This document shows positions 43,546 through 52,564 of a DNA stretch of 64,000 nt, piece after piece. Each line of letters begins with the position of its first letter. The first letter of the stretch is position 1. The notes under the pieces are model-generated. The model did not search any database, was not told the DNA's origin, and saw nothing but the letters and a program-made list of their open reading frames with translations. Origin of the DNA: Wujia chipingensis (GTDB lineage Bacteria > Bacillota > Clostridia > Lachnospirales > Lachnospiraceae); contig NZ_CP060632.1 in NCBI RefSeq assembly GCF_014337155.1, positions 639,001 through 703,000 of the forward strand, in the 5' to 3' direction. The position numbers were made by a program, and so were the translations under genes.

Positions 43546-44817
43546 GTTGGATGGTTCTGCCGGAAGAAGTGTGAGAGTCACGCGTTCGATACGGTTTCTG
43601 TGCACTTCGGTTACCTTAAAGTGGGCACCTTCACAATGAGCTTCTTCACCGGCGGTTGGAATCTTATCTAACAATTCAATGATGAATCCGGCAAGTGAAT
43701 CATAATCCTTGGATTGGAAATTCGTGTGGAGTTTATCATTTAAATCATCCAGCTTGATGGATGCATCAATATCATAAGTATGGTTGCCGAGATCCCGGAT
43801 CAGATCATTCTCGTTCTCGTCGTATTCGTCCCGGATATCCCCGACGATCTCCTCGACCAGATCCTCCATTGTGATGATTCCGGAAGCCTGTCCGTATTCA
43901 TCAAGTACGATTGCCATACTGTCTGCGGAGGTTTTCATCTCCGCGAAGATCTGGCTCGTCTTCTGATACTCATATACAAACAATGGTTTACGCAGGATGC
44001 TTCGCAGATCAAAATAACGGATATCTAACAGCTCCCGGTAGAAAAACAGATCCTTGATATTGAGGATACCGATGATATTTTCTTTGGAATCCTCGTAAAT
44101 CGGGATTCTGGTATAGGTTTCACTCTTGAAGATATCGACAAGCTCTTTGTAGGTAGAATTCACGTCGGCAGATACAACATCGGCTCTTGGAATCATGATG
44201 TCCTTCGATAATGCATCGCCAAAATCAACAACATTGGAGATCATGAATTTCTCTTCGGGCTCAATGACGCCTTCTTCATGCGATACATTTACGATAGTAC
44301 GAAGCTCCGCTTCGGTAATACTTGTTTTCTTCGCGGATGGGTCGACGCGGAACAGCTTGAAGATGGCTCCGGTCAATATATTTAACAGGAAGATAACAGG
44401 GGTGAGCAGCGTCATCAGCCACGAGATCGGGTAGACAACGACCATGGAAAGCTGTAATGCATATTGCGTTGCAAGGGTCTTCGGGGAGATCTCACCGAAG
44501 ATCAGGACAAGCAATGTCAGAATTCCGGTCGATACACCAATGTATTTACTTCCGAACATGTTTGTACAAAAGGTTGTTGCAAGTGCGGAGGCGGAGATGT
44601 TGACAATGTTGTTCCCGACCAGGATCGCGCTTAATAGTTTACTTGAATTTTCGGTTACTTTTAATACTTTACTTGCTTTCTTGTTTCCGTCATCTGCGAG
44701 AGAACGAAGCTTTAGATGGCTTACCGTTGTCAGTGCAGTCTCTGAGGAAGAGAAAAAGGCGGAAAGTGCCAGTAAAATCAGAATTATAATTAGTTGTAAC
44801 GCGGGACTATTGTCCAA
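43528..44817 (-). CDS. CNNM/CorC (HlyC-CorC) family transporter with CBS domains
   Basis: A 429-residue protein: CNNM membrane domain (about 1-190, four helices, with ALSAFFSSSETALT), a CBS pair (about 200-330, MIPRADVVSADV, TRIPIYEDSKENIIGIL and MAIVLDEYGQASGIITMEDLVEEIVGDI) and a C-terminal CorC_HlyC domain (about 350-425). Members are linked to magnesium export or cobalt resistance. A TTG start at 44817 is preferred since AAGGAG lies 8 bases upstream; a GTG at 44826 would touch that site. A good promoter is present. Confidence 0.93.
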   Translation of the reverse strand: MDNSPALQLIIILILLALSAFFSSSETALTTVSHLKLRSLADDGNKKASKVLKVTENSSKLLSAILVGNNIVNISASALATTFCTNMFGSKYIGVSTGILTLLVLIFGEISPKTLATQYALQLSMVVVYPISWLMTLLTPVIFLLNILTGAIFKLFRVDPSAKKTSITEAELRTIVNVSHEEGVIEPEEKFMISNVVDFGDALSKDIMIPRADVVSADVNSTYKELVDIFKSETYTRIPIYEDSKENIIGILNIKDLFFYRELLDIRYFDLRSILRKPLFVYEYQKTSQIFAEMKTSADSMAIVLDEYGQASGIITMEDLVEEIVGDIRDEYDENENDLIRDLGNHTYDIDASIKLDDLNDKLHTNFQSKDYDSLAGFIIELLDKIPTAGEEAHCEGAHFKVTEVHRNRIERVTLTLLPAEPSNEKDEA

Positions 44818-44851
44818 AAAAACCACTCCTTTTATGTATAAATTTCCTTAT

Positions 44852-44880
44852 ATTCTATATATTTGGATGAAGGGTGTCAA
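44852..44880 (-). promoter_or_regulatory. CNNM gene promoter
   Basis: Minus strand TTGACA, 17-bp spacer, TAGAAT. Confidence 0.7.
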
Positions 44881-44890
44881 GTATAGATTT

Positions 44891-44961
44891 AGCTATAACA
44901 TAAAATTATAGCTGATTCAATTTAATTCCTATTAGACAAATAGGAATTGAGGTGATAAGAT
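44891..44961 (+). promoter_or_regulatory. Tandem inverted repeats and promoter before the sulfhydrylase gene
   Basis: Two perfect inverted repeats lie in tandem: AGCTATAA / TTATAGCT (44891-44913, 7-base spacer) and AATTCCTATT / AATAGGAATT (44924-44948, 5-base spacer). The second contains AWTAGGAATT, the conserved half of CymR (Rrf2-type) cysteine-regulator sites. It overlaps a possible promoter TAGACA (44933-44938), 17-bp spacer, TAAGAT (44956-44961), as expected for repression. Confidence 0.55.
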
Positions 44962-45049
44962 AACCTTGCAATCAGGAAAACGGATTACAAAACAAAAAAT
45001 GACAACAAGGCACAAGCCGAAAAATAAAAGAAAGACGAGGTACAAGATT

Positions 45050-46363
45050 ATGGGAAAGAAACATTATGAGGACAGAAATTTAAAGTTTGAAACATTACAG
45101 CTGCACGTAGGACAGGAACAGCCGGATCCGGTTACGGACGCAAGAGCCGTTCCAATCTATCTGACATCTTCTTATGTGTTCCACAACAGTAAACACGCAG
45201 CAGACCGGTTTGGATTGAAGGATGCCGGTAACATCTACGGCCGTCTGACGAACCCGACAGAGGACGTATTTGAGAAACGTATCGCCGCACTCGAAGGTGG
45301 CGTTGCAGCGCTTGCCGTTGGTTCCGGAGCAGCCGCTCTTACCTATGCATTTCAGGCACTGGCACATGCAGGTGACCATATCGTTGCAGCTAAGAATATC
45401 TATGGTGGTACTTACAACCTGCTTGCACATACACTTCCGGATTATGGTATCGAGGCAACTTTCGTAGATCCGTTTGATTACGATGCAATCGAAGCAGCGA
45501 TTAAGCCAAACACAAAGGCAGTTCAGATCGAGACACTCGGAAATCCGAATTCAGAGGTGGTAGATATCGAGCGAATTGCAAAGATCGCACATGCACATAA
45601 CATTCCGCTTGTTGTCGATAATACATTTGCAACACCATACCTTGTAAGACCGATTGAGTACGGTGCAGATATCGTTGTTCATTCCGCAACGAAGTTTATC
45701 GGTGGCCATGGAACAACGCTCGGCGGCGTGATCGTTGATAGCGGTAAATTCGACTGGCTGAAGGCTGGGGACAAGTTCCCGTGGCTGGTAGAGCCAAACG
45801 TATCTTATCATGGAGTCAGCTTTGCAAAGGATACTGCTCCGGCTGCATTTGCAACCTATATACGGGCAATCCTGCTCCGCGATACAGGCGCAACGATCTC
45901 GCCGGTACATTCCTTCATCTTCTTACAGGGGCTTGAGACATTGTCTCTCCGTGTCGAGCGTCATGTGGAAAATGCGCTCAAGGTTGTACAGTATTTGAAG
46001 GATCAGCCACAGGTTGAGAAGGTAAATCATCCATCTATCTCTGAGAATCCGGAGCAGCAGGCGCTTTACAAGAAGTACTTCCCGAATGGCGGTGGATCAA
46101 TCTTTACATTTGAGATCAAGGGCGGCGCTGCGGAAGCGCAGAAGTTTATTGATAATCTGGAACTCTTCTCCCTGCTTGCAAACGTGGCCGATGTAAAGTC
46201 ACTTGCCATCCACCCGGCATCAACCACACACTCAGAGTGCAACGAAGCAGAGCTTCTTGATCAGGGAATCAAGCCAAATACGATCCGCCTTTCCATTGGT
46301 ACAGAAAATATCGATGATATCATTGAGGATCTCGATGAGGCATTTAAAGCACTTGCAGAGTAA
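45050..46363 (+). CDS. metY: O-acetylhomoserine sulfhydrylase
   Basis: A 437-residue PLP enzyme of the Cys/Met metabolism family. The PLP Lys lies in VVHSATKFIGGHGTTLGG, and the long MetY/Cys-D type N-terminus FETLQLHVGQEQPDPVTDARAVPIYLTSSY is clear. It makes homocysteine from O-acetylhomoserine and sulfide. The start at 45050 has GAGG upstream; an open frame begins at 44966 but without signal. CymR-like operator repeats upstream fit control by sulfur supply. Terminator downstream. Confidence 0.94.
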   Translation: MGKKHYEDRNLKFETLQLHVGQEQPDPVTDARAVPIYLTSSYVFHNSKHAADRFGLKDAGNIYGRLTNPTEDVFEKRIAALEGGVAALAVGSGAAALTYAFQALAHAGDHIVAAKNIYGGTYNLLAHTLPDYGIEATFVDPFDYDAIEAAIKPNTKAVQIETLGNPNSEVVDIERIAKIAHAHNIPLVVDNTFATPYLVRPIEYGADIVVHSATKFIGGHGTTLGGVIVDSGKFDWLKAGDKFPWLVEPNVSYHGVSFAKDTAPAAFATYIRAILLRDTGATISPVHSFIFLQGLETLSLRVERHVENALKVVQYLKDQPQVEKVNHPSISENPEQQALYKKYFPNGGGSIFTFEIKGGAAEAQKFIDNLELFSLLANVADVKSLAIHPASTTHSECNEAELLDQGIKPNTIRLSIGTENIDDIIEDLDEAFKALAE

Positions 46364-46383
46364 TCACTTGTGAAAATATGGTT

Positions 46384-46417
46384 AAAAAGAGGCAGAAACT
46401 TGGTCTGCCTCTTTTTT
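46384..46417 (+). terminator. Terminator of the sulfhydrylase gene
   Basis: Stem AGAGGCAGA / TCTGCCTCT extended by A-T pairs, 7-base loop, T run. Confidence 0.9.
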
Positions 46418-46482
46418 ATTTACAGAAAATGTGGTAAACTAAGATTAGTAAAAACAAACAGGAAAGTGTAAACGGTGAAAAG

Positions 46483-47421
46483 ATGTTATCAGTCGTATTG
46501 CCTGCCTACAATGAAGAAAAAATGATTCAGAAAGCGGCAGGAACCATAGGCGGAATTTTACAAAAAGAAGCCATTGATTATGAGATTATATTCGTAGATG
46601 ATGGTTCCAAAGATGGAACGTGGCAGCAAATAGAACAGACACAAAAAGAAGATCAGCATGTCAATGGAGTTCGTTTTTCCAGAAATTTCGGAAAAGAATC
46701 TGCCATGATGGCGGGACTGGAAAATGCAGGTGGCGATTGCGTTGTTGTGATGGATTGTGATCTACAGCATCCACCAGAGACAATCGTGGAGATGTATCGG
46801 CTGTGGCAGCAGGGATACGAAGTTGTCGAGGGCGTGAAGCGTACGCGTGGAAAGGAAAACGTCTTTCATAAATTAAGCGCGGGACTTTTTTATAAACTGA
46901 TTTCGAAGGCTGTCAAGATTGATATGTCCAGAGCGTCGGATTTCAAACTGATGGATCGACGCGCGGTAGAGGCGTTGCTTGCAATGCCGGAGCGAAATGC
47001 TTTCTTCCGGGCGTTATCTTCCTGGATTGGATTCCGGACAACCTCGGTGGAGTTTGACGTGCAGGAACGGGAAATTGGCGAGTCGAAATGGTCGACCAAG
47101 TCATTGATCCGTTACGCAATCTCCAATATCGTGTCGTTTTCTTCAGCACCGATGACACTGGTAACAATTACCGGTATACTTGGGTTTCTGTTTGCGGTTA
47201 TACTAGGCATACAGACACTTGTAAATTATTTTTCTGGTCATGCGGTCGAAGGATTTACGACAGTGATCCTGATTATCCTGATCATGGGCAGTCTGATTCT
47301 TATGGGATTGGGTGTCATAGGATATTATATTGCGAAGATCTATGAGGAGGTTAAGTGCCGCCCACGCTATATTGTATCGCGAAAAGTCGGAGCAGGCATG
47401 ACATGGGAGAAACGTAGATAG
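46483..47421 (+). CDS. DPM1/GtrB-like glycosyltransferase with two C-terminal membrane helices
   Basis: A 312-residue GT2 protein: LSVVLPAYNEE at the start, IIFVDDGSKDGT, CVVVMDCDLQHPPE (metal-binding) and a C-terminal pair of membrane helices (about 225-250 and 262-287). This is the layout of bactoprenol-phosphate glucosyl- or similar transferases (GtrB, YkcC) that load a sugar onto the C55 carrier. The sugar is unknown. It is followed 26 bases later by the phospholipase C-like gene. Confidence 0.9.
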   Translation: MLSVVLPAYNEEKMIQKAAGTIGGILQKEAIDYEIIFVDDGSKDGTWQQIEQTQKEDQHVNGVRFSRNFGKESAMMAGLENAGGDCVVVMDCDLQHPPETIVEMYRLWQQGYEVVEGVKRTRGKENVFHKLSAGLFYKLISKAVKIDMSRASDFKLMDRRAVEALLAMPERNAFFRALSSWIGFRTTSVEFDVQEREIGESKWSTKSLIRYAISNIVSFSSAPMTLVTITGILGFLFAVILGIQTLVNYFSGHAVEGFTTVILIILIMGSLILMGLGVIGYYIAKIYEEVKCRPRYIVSRKVGAGMTWEKRR

Positions 47422-47447
47422 GTTTAAAAAACCAAAGGAGGTATTGG

Positions 47448-48026
47448 ATGCGTAAGAAATCACACATATCGCTTACAAAGGGTGTTGTACACGGACTGTC
47501 CGCAGAACAGCGGTTCGGACATCGCTTATCCCTGTATGTGGGAAGCATACTTCCAGATTGTACACCTTCTTTTTTGACAAGACGTCATTGTATCGAGGAT
47601 ACGTTTGATGTGTGTGAAAAGAAGATGCTTGGATTCTTGAAGCATTACAAAACAAAGAAAAAAGGCGTTTCGATCTTATCAAGTATTCGGATGGGTGTGG
47701 TATTGCATTACATTGCAGATTATTTTACATATCCGCACAATGCACATTATCCGGGGACTTTGAAAGATCATTGCAGTTATGAAGAGGACTTGAAGCATCG
47801 CATGCGAAGCTTTGTGCGCAACAGATATGAATCTGGCGAGATGCAGTACGATGAACGGATGCTGCCAACGATTCATTCCCTGCAGGAGTTGCTCGATTAT
47901 GTCAAAGAAAAACATGAATATTATGTACATGATCGTGGAAATGTGAATCTGGATTGCGCGTATTCGTATATTGTTTGTCTGGCTGTGATGTATTCTCTGT
48001 TGCAGCTTGCTGTAAATCCAGCATAA
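47448..48026 (+). CDS. Zinc-dependent phospholipase C-like protein
   Basis: A 192-residue protein with the PF00882 layout: His and Asp ligands in GHRLSLYVGSILPDCTP, VLHYIADYFTYPHNAHY and DHCSYEEDLKHRM. No signal peptide is visible, unlike secreted clostridial alpha-toxin, so it is probably a cytoplasmic relative of unknown substrate, as often seen in Clostridia. GGAGG precedes the start. Confidence 0.8.
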   Translation: MRKKSHISLTKGVVHGLSAEQRFGHRLSLYVGSILPDCTPSFLTRRHCIEDTFDVCEKKMLGFLKHYKTKKKGVSILSSIRMGVVLHYIADYFTYPHNAHYPGTLKDHCSYEEDLKHRMRSFVRNRYESGEMQYDERMLPTIHSLQELLDYVKEKHEYYVHDRGNVNLDCAYSYIVCLAVMYSLLQLAVNPA

Positions 48027-48093
48027 AAATAGAGAATCTGACGCATACTATCCGGGAACTGTAAGAAAACAGTTCAGAGAAGGAGGATATTGT

Positions 48094-48279
48094 ATGCGAG
48101 CTGGAGCAGAAGTTTACAGAGAAGTAGCTGAGCGTTGTAGCGCTTATGACAAGCGTGAGCGGAAATCTTGTTTTTGCAATGTGGCAGAGGGCGAGAAAAG
48201 CTGTCTGAATTGCAGACATTTCGCAGAGGACGAGCATTGCAGACTGGATCTGTACGATCCGATTGTAAAAGAGTTATAA
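48094..48279 (+). CDS. Small Cys-rich protein of 61 residues
   Basis: A 61-residue protein with a strong ribosome binding site (AAGGAGG) and a terminator directly after it, so it is very likely real. Cys15, 26, 28, 37, 40 and 49 and His42 suggest metal binding (FCNVAEGEKSCLNCRHF). I do not recognise the family. It stands alone between the phospholipase-like gene and the ABC-F gene. Confidence 0.75.
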   Translation: MRAGAEVYREVAERCSAYDKRERKSCFCNVAEGEKSCLNCRHFAEDEHCRLDLYDPIVKEL

Positions 48280-48285
48280 GAAATG

Positions 48286-48313
48286 AAGGGACTTTTTCGG
48301 AAGTCCCTTTTTC
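48286..48313 (+). terminator. Terminator of the small Cys-rich protein gene
   Basis: Stem AAGGGACTT / AAGTCCCTT with 6-base loop and T run. Confidence 0.88.
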
Positions 48314-48363
48314 TTATGGTCGGAGGATGGCGGAAGAGATACGATTCGGACATGGCATAATGC

Positions 48364-48392
48364 TTGACATAAAAGAGGGTGGTTGTTATACT
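48364..48392 (+). promoter_or_regulatory. ABC-F gene promoter
   Basis: TTGACA, 17-bp spacer, TATACT. Confidence 0.8.
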
Positions 48393-48434
48393 CATAGCTA
48401 GTTTTGGATAAGCAGTATAGAAAGGAAACCAGAT

Positions 48435-50066
48435 ATGATTAGTGCAAATAATGTAACCCTGCGGCTTGGAAAGCGGGCTTTGTTTGAGGATGTAAATATA
48501 AAGTTTACAGAGGGAAACTGTTACGGTTTGATTGGTGCAAATGGTGCAGGCAAATCAACCTTTTTAAAGATTCTTTCCGGAGAACTTGAACCGACAAATG
48601 GTGAAGTTATCATGAATGATGGCGAGCGTCTGTCTGTCCTGCAACAGGATCACTTCAAATACGACCAATATATGGTACTCGACACGGTTATTATGGGAAA
48701 TAAACGCCTGTATGATATTATGAAAGAAAAGGACGCAATCTATGCGAAGGAAGACTTCACGGATGAAGATGGTATCCGTGCATCGGAGCTTGAAGCAGAG
48801 TTTGCAGAGATGGATGGCTGGAATGCAGAGAGTGATGCGGCAACCCTCCTGAATGGTCTTGGCGTTGATACAGATATTCATTACAAAATGATGAGCGAGC
48901 TTGATGGTAATCTGAAAGTCAAAGTCCTTCTGGCACAGGCTTTGTTTGGCAACCCGGATGTTCTGCTTCTGGATGAGCCAACCAACCATTTGGATCTCGA
49001 TGCGATTGCTTGGCTCGAGGAGTTCCTGATCAACTTTGAGAATACGGTTATTGTTGTATCCCATGACCGTTATTTTCTGAACAAGGTATGTACCCATATC
49101 GCAGATATTGATTATGCGAAGATCCAGCTTTATGCCGGAAACTATGACTTCTGGTATGAGAGCAGCCAGTTGATGATCAAGCAGATGAAGGAAGCAAATA
49201 AGAAGAAGGAAGAAAAGATCAAGGAGTTGCAGGACTTTATCCAGCGTTTCTCAGCAAATGCTTCAAAGTCCAAGCAGGCGACTTCCAGAAAACGTGCCTT
49301 GGAGAAGATTCAGCTTGATGAGATTCGTCCATCGAGCCGTAAATATCCATATATTGATTTCCGTCCGAAGAGAGAGATTGGAAATGAGGTTCTTACTGTA
49401 TCAAACATTTCCAAGACAATCGATGGTGTAAAGGTGCTTGACAATATTTCCTTTACAGTCGGACATGACGATAAGATCGCATTTGTCGGACCAAACACGA
49501 TCGCAACAACAACACTGTTCCGCATCCTTGCCGGAGAAGAAGAACCGGATGAAGGAAGCTACAAGTGGGGCGTTACAACATCACAGGGATATTTCCCGAA
49601 AGACAATACGAAGGAGTTTGATAATGATCTTGTGATCGCAGACTGGCTGGCACAGTATTCTGACGACAAGGATGCAACGTATGTGCGTGGATTCCTTGGC
49701 AGAATGTTATTTGCCGGTGAAGATGGCGTGAAGAAGGTTAAGGTGCTTTCCGGTGGTGAGAAGGTGCGCTGCCTGTTGTCAAAGCTTATGATCATGGGAT
49801 CGAATGTATTGATTCTCGATGAGCCGACAAACCATCTGGATATGGAAAGCATTACAGCATTAAATAACGGACTGATCAAGTTCCCAGGCGTCTGCCTTTT
49901 TGCCTGTCAGGATCATCAGTTTGTACAGACAACCGCGAACCGTATCATGGAGCTTACGAATACGGGCTTGATTGACAAACAGACAACCTACGATGAATAC
50001 CTTGCGAATGATGAACTTGCAAGAAAACGTCAGGTCATGAATATGGCAAGCGACGATCAGGATTGA
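48435..50066 (+). CDS. ABC-F family protein (YbiT-like) with degenerate second ATP site
   Basis: A 543-residue soluble protein with two nucleotide-binding domains joined by the charged P-site linker (about 245-305, ending RFSANASKSKQATSRKR). ABC-F proteins act on ribosomes. NBD1 has an intact Walker A GANGAGKST (34-42), Walker B LLLDEP and His210. NBD2 has an intact signature LSGGE (438-442) and Walker B, but its Walker A is GPNTIATTT (352-360, Lys replaced by Thr) and its H-loop His is Gln492. NBD1 signature reads MSELDGNLK, also degenerate, as in E. coli YbiT. So one composite site is intact and the other appears lost. Confidence 0.92.
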   Translation: MISANNVTLRLGKRALFEDVNIKFTEGNCYGLIGANGAGKSTFLKILSGELEPTNGEVIMNDGERLSVLQQDHFKYDQYMVLDTVIMGNKRLYDIMKEKDAIYAKEDFTDEDGIRASELEAEFAEMDGWNAESDAATLLNGLGVDTDIHYKMMSELDGNLKVKVLLAQALFGNPDVLLLDEPTNHLDLDAIAWLEEFLINFENTVIVVSHDRYFLNKVCTHIADIDYAKIQLYAGNYDFWYESSQLMIKQMKEANKKKEEKIKELQDFIQRFSANASKSKQATSRKRALEKIQLDEIRPSSRKYPYIDFRPKREIGNEVLTVSNISKTIDGVKVLDNISFTVGHDDKIAFVGPNTIATTTLFRILAGEEEPDEGSYKWGVTTSQGYFPKDNTKEFDNDLVIADWLAQYSDDKDATYVRGFLGRMLFAGEDGVKKVKVLSGGEKVRCLLSKLMIMGSNVLILDEPTNHLDMESITALNNGLIKFPGVCLFACQDHQFVQTTANRIMELTNTGLIDKQTTYDEYLANDELARKRQVMNMASDDQD

Positions 50067-50122
50067 TCAGAACAGAAATGTACTGGTATAAGGCAGAAAC
50101 AAAAATCAGGACGATGAAACAC

Positions 50123-50159
50123 AAAAAGGACGGCGCTTCTTAAGAAGGCTGTCCTTTTT
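50123..50159 (+). terminator. Terminator of the ABC-F gene
   Basis: Stem AAAAAGGACGGC / GCTGTCCTTTTT (one G-U pair) enclosing a further palindrome CTTCTTAAGAAG. Confidence 0.85.
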
Positions 50160-50198
50160 ACGTGGTGCACCAATACGTACCCGTAGGCTGCGCCGGGA

Positions 50199-51116
50199 TT
50201 AAAAAGTTGTTTCGGTGTCAATGTCTAAATGCAGGATAAATTTGACCATCCGTTTGGCGTTCGTGTAATTTTGTTCGGTATTTCCAGGGAAACCAAGATA
50301 TACTTTGTCGTACCCGAGATTTAATCCTTTGGCAAAATCTGTGTCACTGATGTCAATCGCGAAAGGCACAGTCACACCATCGTTGTCATCGGCTGTACAG
50401 ATGCGATCGGAGATCTGTGAGTAGATGTCAGCAGGAAGATACGTTTTAAGAGGATAAATGATTTCCTGCATAGCACAATATTCAAGCCCCTTTTCGTCCA
50501 TAATCATGATGTCGTAATATCCGTTAAAACAGAGCATCGGGAGTTCTGTGTAGACAGATGCGCTGGAGTTTTGAGAATATTCCTCGAGGTATGTGTCTTT
50601 GTCGAGATGCACCGTAAGATCGTTGTGAATCTGGTAAGCACCATTCAGATTGTAAAAATCCAGATATTCATCGACAAAGGACGTGTCTACCGCAGAAGGC
50701 TCCGGTGAATTGACGATACAGTAGGATAAAGCAACCGGACGGCTTTTCTTGTAGATTGTAACAGGAAGGGCAATGCATACAGCGAGTATGATGACTGCAA
50801 GAATGATCTTTCCTTTATAATAAGAAAGAATATATCCTGCCTTCTGACCGGTTGTCATTCCTTCCATGTGATCCTTTAACCGCTGGCGCCTGGCATGCTG
50901 GCGTTCCCGGAAAGGCAGACTGTGAAGCTCCAGATTGTCCTCGGTATTGACCGGGGGTACGGAGCTTCGCCCGGCAGATTCTTTCTCGCTTCCGGTTTCT
51001 TTGACTGGTGTATCTGCTTCTTTGCGTGTCTCTTTGTCTGCTCCTTTGCTTGTTTCACTGACCTTTTCTTTATCTGTTTTATATTTTGTATCTTTTGCTT
51101 CTGCGTCTGTATTCAT
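50199..51116 (-). CDS. Single-pass membrane protein of unknown function
   Basis: A 305-residue protein: a Lys/Glu/Thr-rich cytoplasmic part (1-100), one membrane helix (about 104-122, IILAVIILAVCIALPVTIY) and an extracellular domain of about 180 residues (LSYCIVNSPEPSAVDTSFVDEYLDFY to the end). The extracellular part has an alpha/beta look faintly like solute-binding proteins, but no family was recognised. It stands alone on the minus strand with AAGGAG upstream at some distance. In plan it resembles the other acidic membrane proteins in this window. Confidence 0.75.
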   Translation of the reverse strand: MNTDAEAKDTKYKTDKEKVSETSKGADKETRKEADTPVKETGSEKESAGRSSVPPVNTEDNLELHSLPFRERQHARRQRLKDHMEGMTTGQKAGYILSYYKGKIILAVIILAVCIALPVTIYKKSRPVALSYCIVNSPEPSAVDTSFVDEYLDFYNLNGAYQIHNDLTVHLDKDTYLEEYSQNSSASVYTELPMLCFNGYYDIMIMDEKGLEYCAMQEIIYPLKTYLPADIYSQISDRICTADDNDGVTVPFAIDISDTDFAKGLNLGYDKVYLGFPGNTEQNYTNAKRMVKFILHLDIDTETTF

Positions 51117-51275
51117 GATTGTGTCCGGAACTCCTTTTTAATGATGAAAACTGTGAAATATCACGTAAAATTATCTTAACATAGATTATGCTGGACGAAA
51201 AGTGAGAAAATGTGAAAAAAATAAGAACAATAGCGGAGACACTACCCGCAGGCGAAATATGGAAGAACCGGGGTA

Positions 51276-51304
51276 TTTACATTTTGAAAAAACTACTTTA
51301 TTAT
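51276..51304 (+). promoter_or_regulatory. Promoter of the hydrolase-fold gene
   Basis: TTTACA, 17-bp spacer, TATTAT. Confidence 0.6.
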
Positions 51305-51358
51305 ATAGAAGCGTGAGTAATCGCACAGGTATTAAACAGATATGGAAAGGATAGAAAA

Positions 51359-52465
51359 GTGAAGAACATACAGGACAAAAAGAAAAAGAATTTCAAGGAA
51401 TTTCTGCACAAATTTTTTAAGATATTTATTATCATATTCGGAGCGGCAATTGCAATCAATCTGATTGTGATCGGCGTGCTGTTCCTGATTCATACAAATA
51501 AGCTGGCGGACGAGCGGGGGTATCTGAATCCGAAAGGCCAGATGGTTGAGGTGGATGGAAATAACATCCATGTGATTGTGGATGGAAATGAAAAATCAGA
51601 TAAAACGCTTGTATTTATCCACAGCAACGGTATCACGGATGATTCGGTAGCTCTGGAACCGCTGTTTGGAAAACTACAGGATTACCGTCTGGTATACATG
51701 GATCGGAGTGGATTTGGCTATAGCGGTACAGCGAAGACGGACAAAGATATTGAAAGTATTGTCGAAGAGATGCGCAGCGTGCTCGCGGCGCTTTCCATAG
51801 ATGGGCCATATGTGCTTGTTCCGAATGGGATTGCGGGTCTTGAAGCAGTTTACTGGGCAGATCTGTATCCACAGGAAGTGGAATCAATCATTGGAATCAA
51901 CATTTCGGTAGCAAATGATTTTGAGGGTATCACAGAAGAGCAGTATTGCGGATTTTTTAATTATCTGATGGTAAAATTTGCTGCCATTGGTGGGCAGAGG
52001 TATGTTAAGAGTGTGTATCCGGATAATATCGGAGCTGTGTATACAGAAAAACAGATGATAACAAGAAAAGCCTTGATATCGAAGAACTTCTATACGCAGG
52101 ATATGTATGAGGAGGATCTGCATGCGGTTGCTAATGCGGCAAAGGTGAAAGAAGCCGGTTTCCCGACGGATATACCGATGCTTGTGATTTTTTCGAATCC
52201 GCTCATGCGCCCGTATATTGACGATGATGCATCTGTGCGTGAAGAATACGAGGGGGCTCTTGAAGAAGTGTACGGAACACAGACGGATGCCAGCGCATCG
52301 GATGCGGATAAGATAGATTATGTCGGACAATATAACGCGTCGAGAAAAGAGTATTTCTCACAGTTTGCGAATGTTGAGATGGACGAGATGTCCGGACCGT
52401 CCAGGATTTATACATATGATCCGGAAGGCGTAGCCCAGAGGATTATTGCATACCTCTCGAGATAA
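51359..52465 (+). CDS. Membrane-anchored alpha/beta-hydrolase-fold protein lacking the nucleophile
   Basis: A 368-residue protein with one N-terminal membrane helix (about 23-44) and an extracellular alpha/beta-hydrolase domain (about 70-368): oxyanion region LVFIHSNG, YMDRSGFGYSG, and a nucleophile elbow that reads VPNGIAGLEA (154-163) where active enzymes have GHSxGG. The catalytic Ser is replaced by Gly157. It thus appears non-catalytic, or uses another residue. The start is GTG with AAAGGA upstream. A 335-base gap with the sugar transporter promoter follows. Confidence 0.85.
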   Translation: MKNIQDKKKKNFKEFLHKFFKIFIIIFGAAIAINLIVIGVLFLIHTNKLADERGYLNPKGQMVEVDGNNIHVIVDGNEKSDKTLVFIHSNGITDDSVALEPLFGKLQDYRLVYMDRSGFGYSGTAKTDKDIESIVEEMRSVLAALSIDGPYVLVPNGIAGLEAVYWADLYPQEVESIIGINISVANDFEGITEEQYCGFFNYLMVKFAAIGGQRYVKSVYPDNIGAVYTEKQMITRKALISKNFYTQDMYEEDLHAVANAAKVKEAGFPTDIPMLVIFSNPLMRPYIDDDASVREEYEGALEEVYGTQTDASASDADKIDYVGQYNASRKEYFSQFANVEMDEMSGPSRIYTYDPEGVAQRIIAYLSR

Positions 52466-52468
52466 TGG

Positions 52469-52490
52469 AATTGGCACATATCTGCCAATT
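52469..52490 (+). terminator. Hairpin after the hydrolase-fold gene
   Basis: Perfect 8-bp stem AATTGGCA / TGCCAATT with 6-base loop directly after the stop; the T run is short, so termination may be weak. Confidence 0.5.
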
Positions 52491-52535
52491 TATGGTGATA
52501 ATGCACAAAAATGTGAAGAAAAAGTGAAAAAGTAC

Positions 52536-52564
52536 TTGCATAGTTGGTAAATATGTCCTATAAT
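52536..52564 (+). promoter_or_regulatory. Sugar ABC transporter promoter
   Basis: TTGCAT, 17-bp spacer, TATAAT, giving a leader of about 230 bases. The leader has TCACAAT (52598-52604) pairing with ATTGTGA (52673-52679), enclosing GAACC / GGTTC (52613-52617 and 52644-52648) and a small CAGC / GCTG hairpin. Apart from this, the weak hairpin at 52469 and the short frame at 52730, I see nothing else in 52466-52800. Confidence 0.75.
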
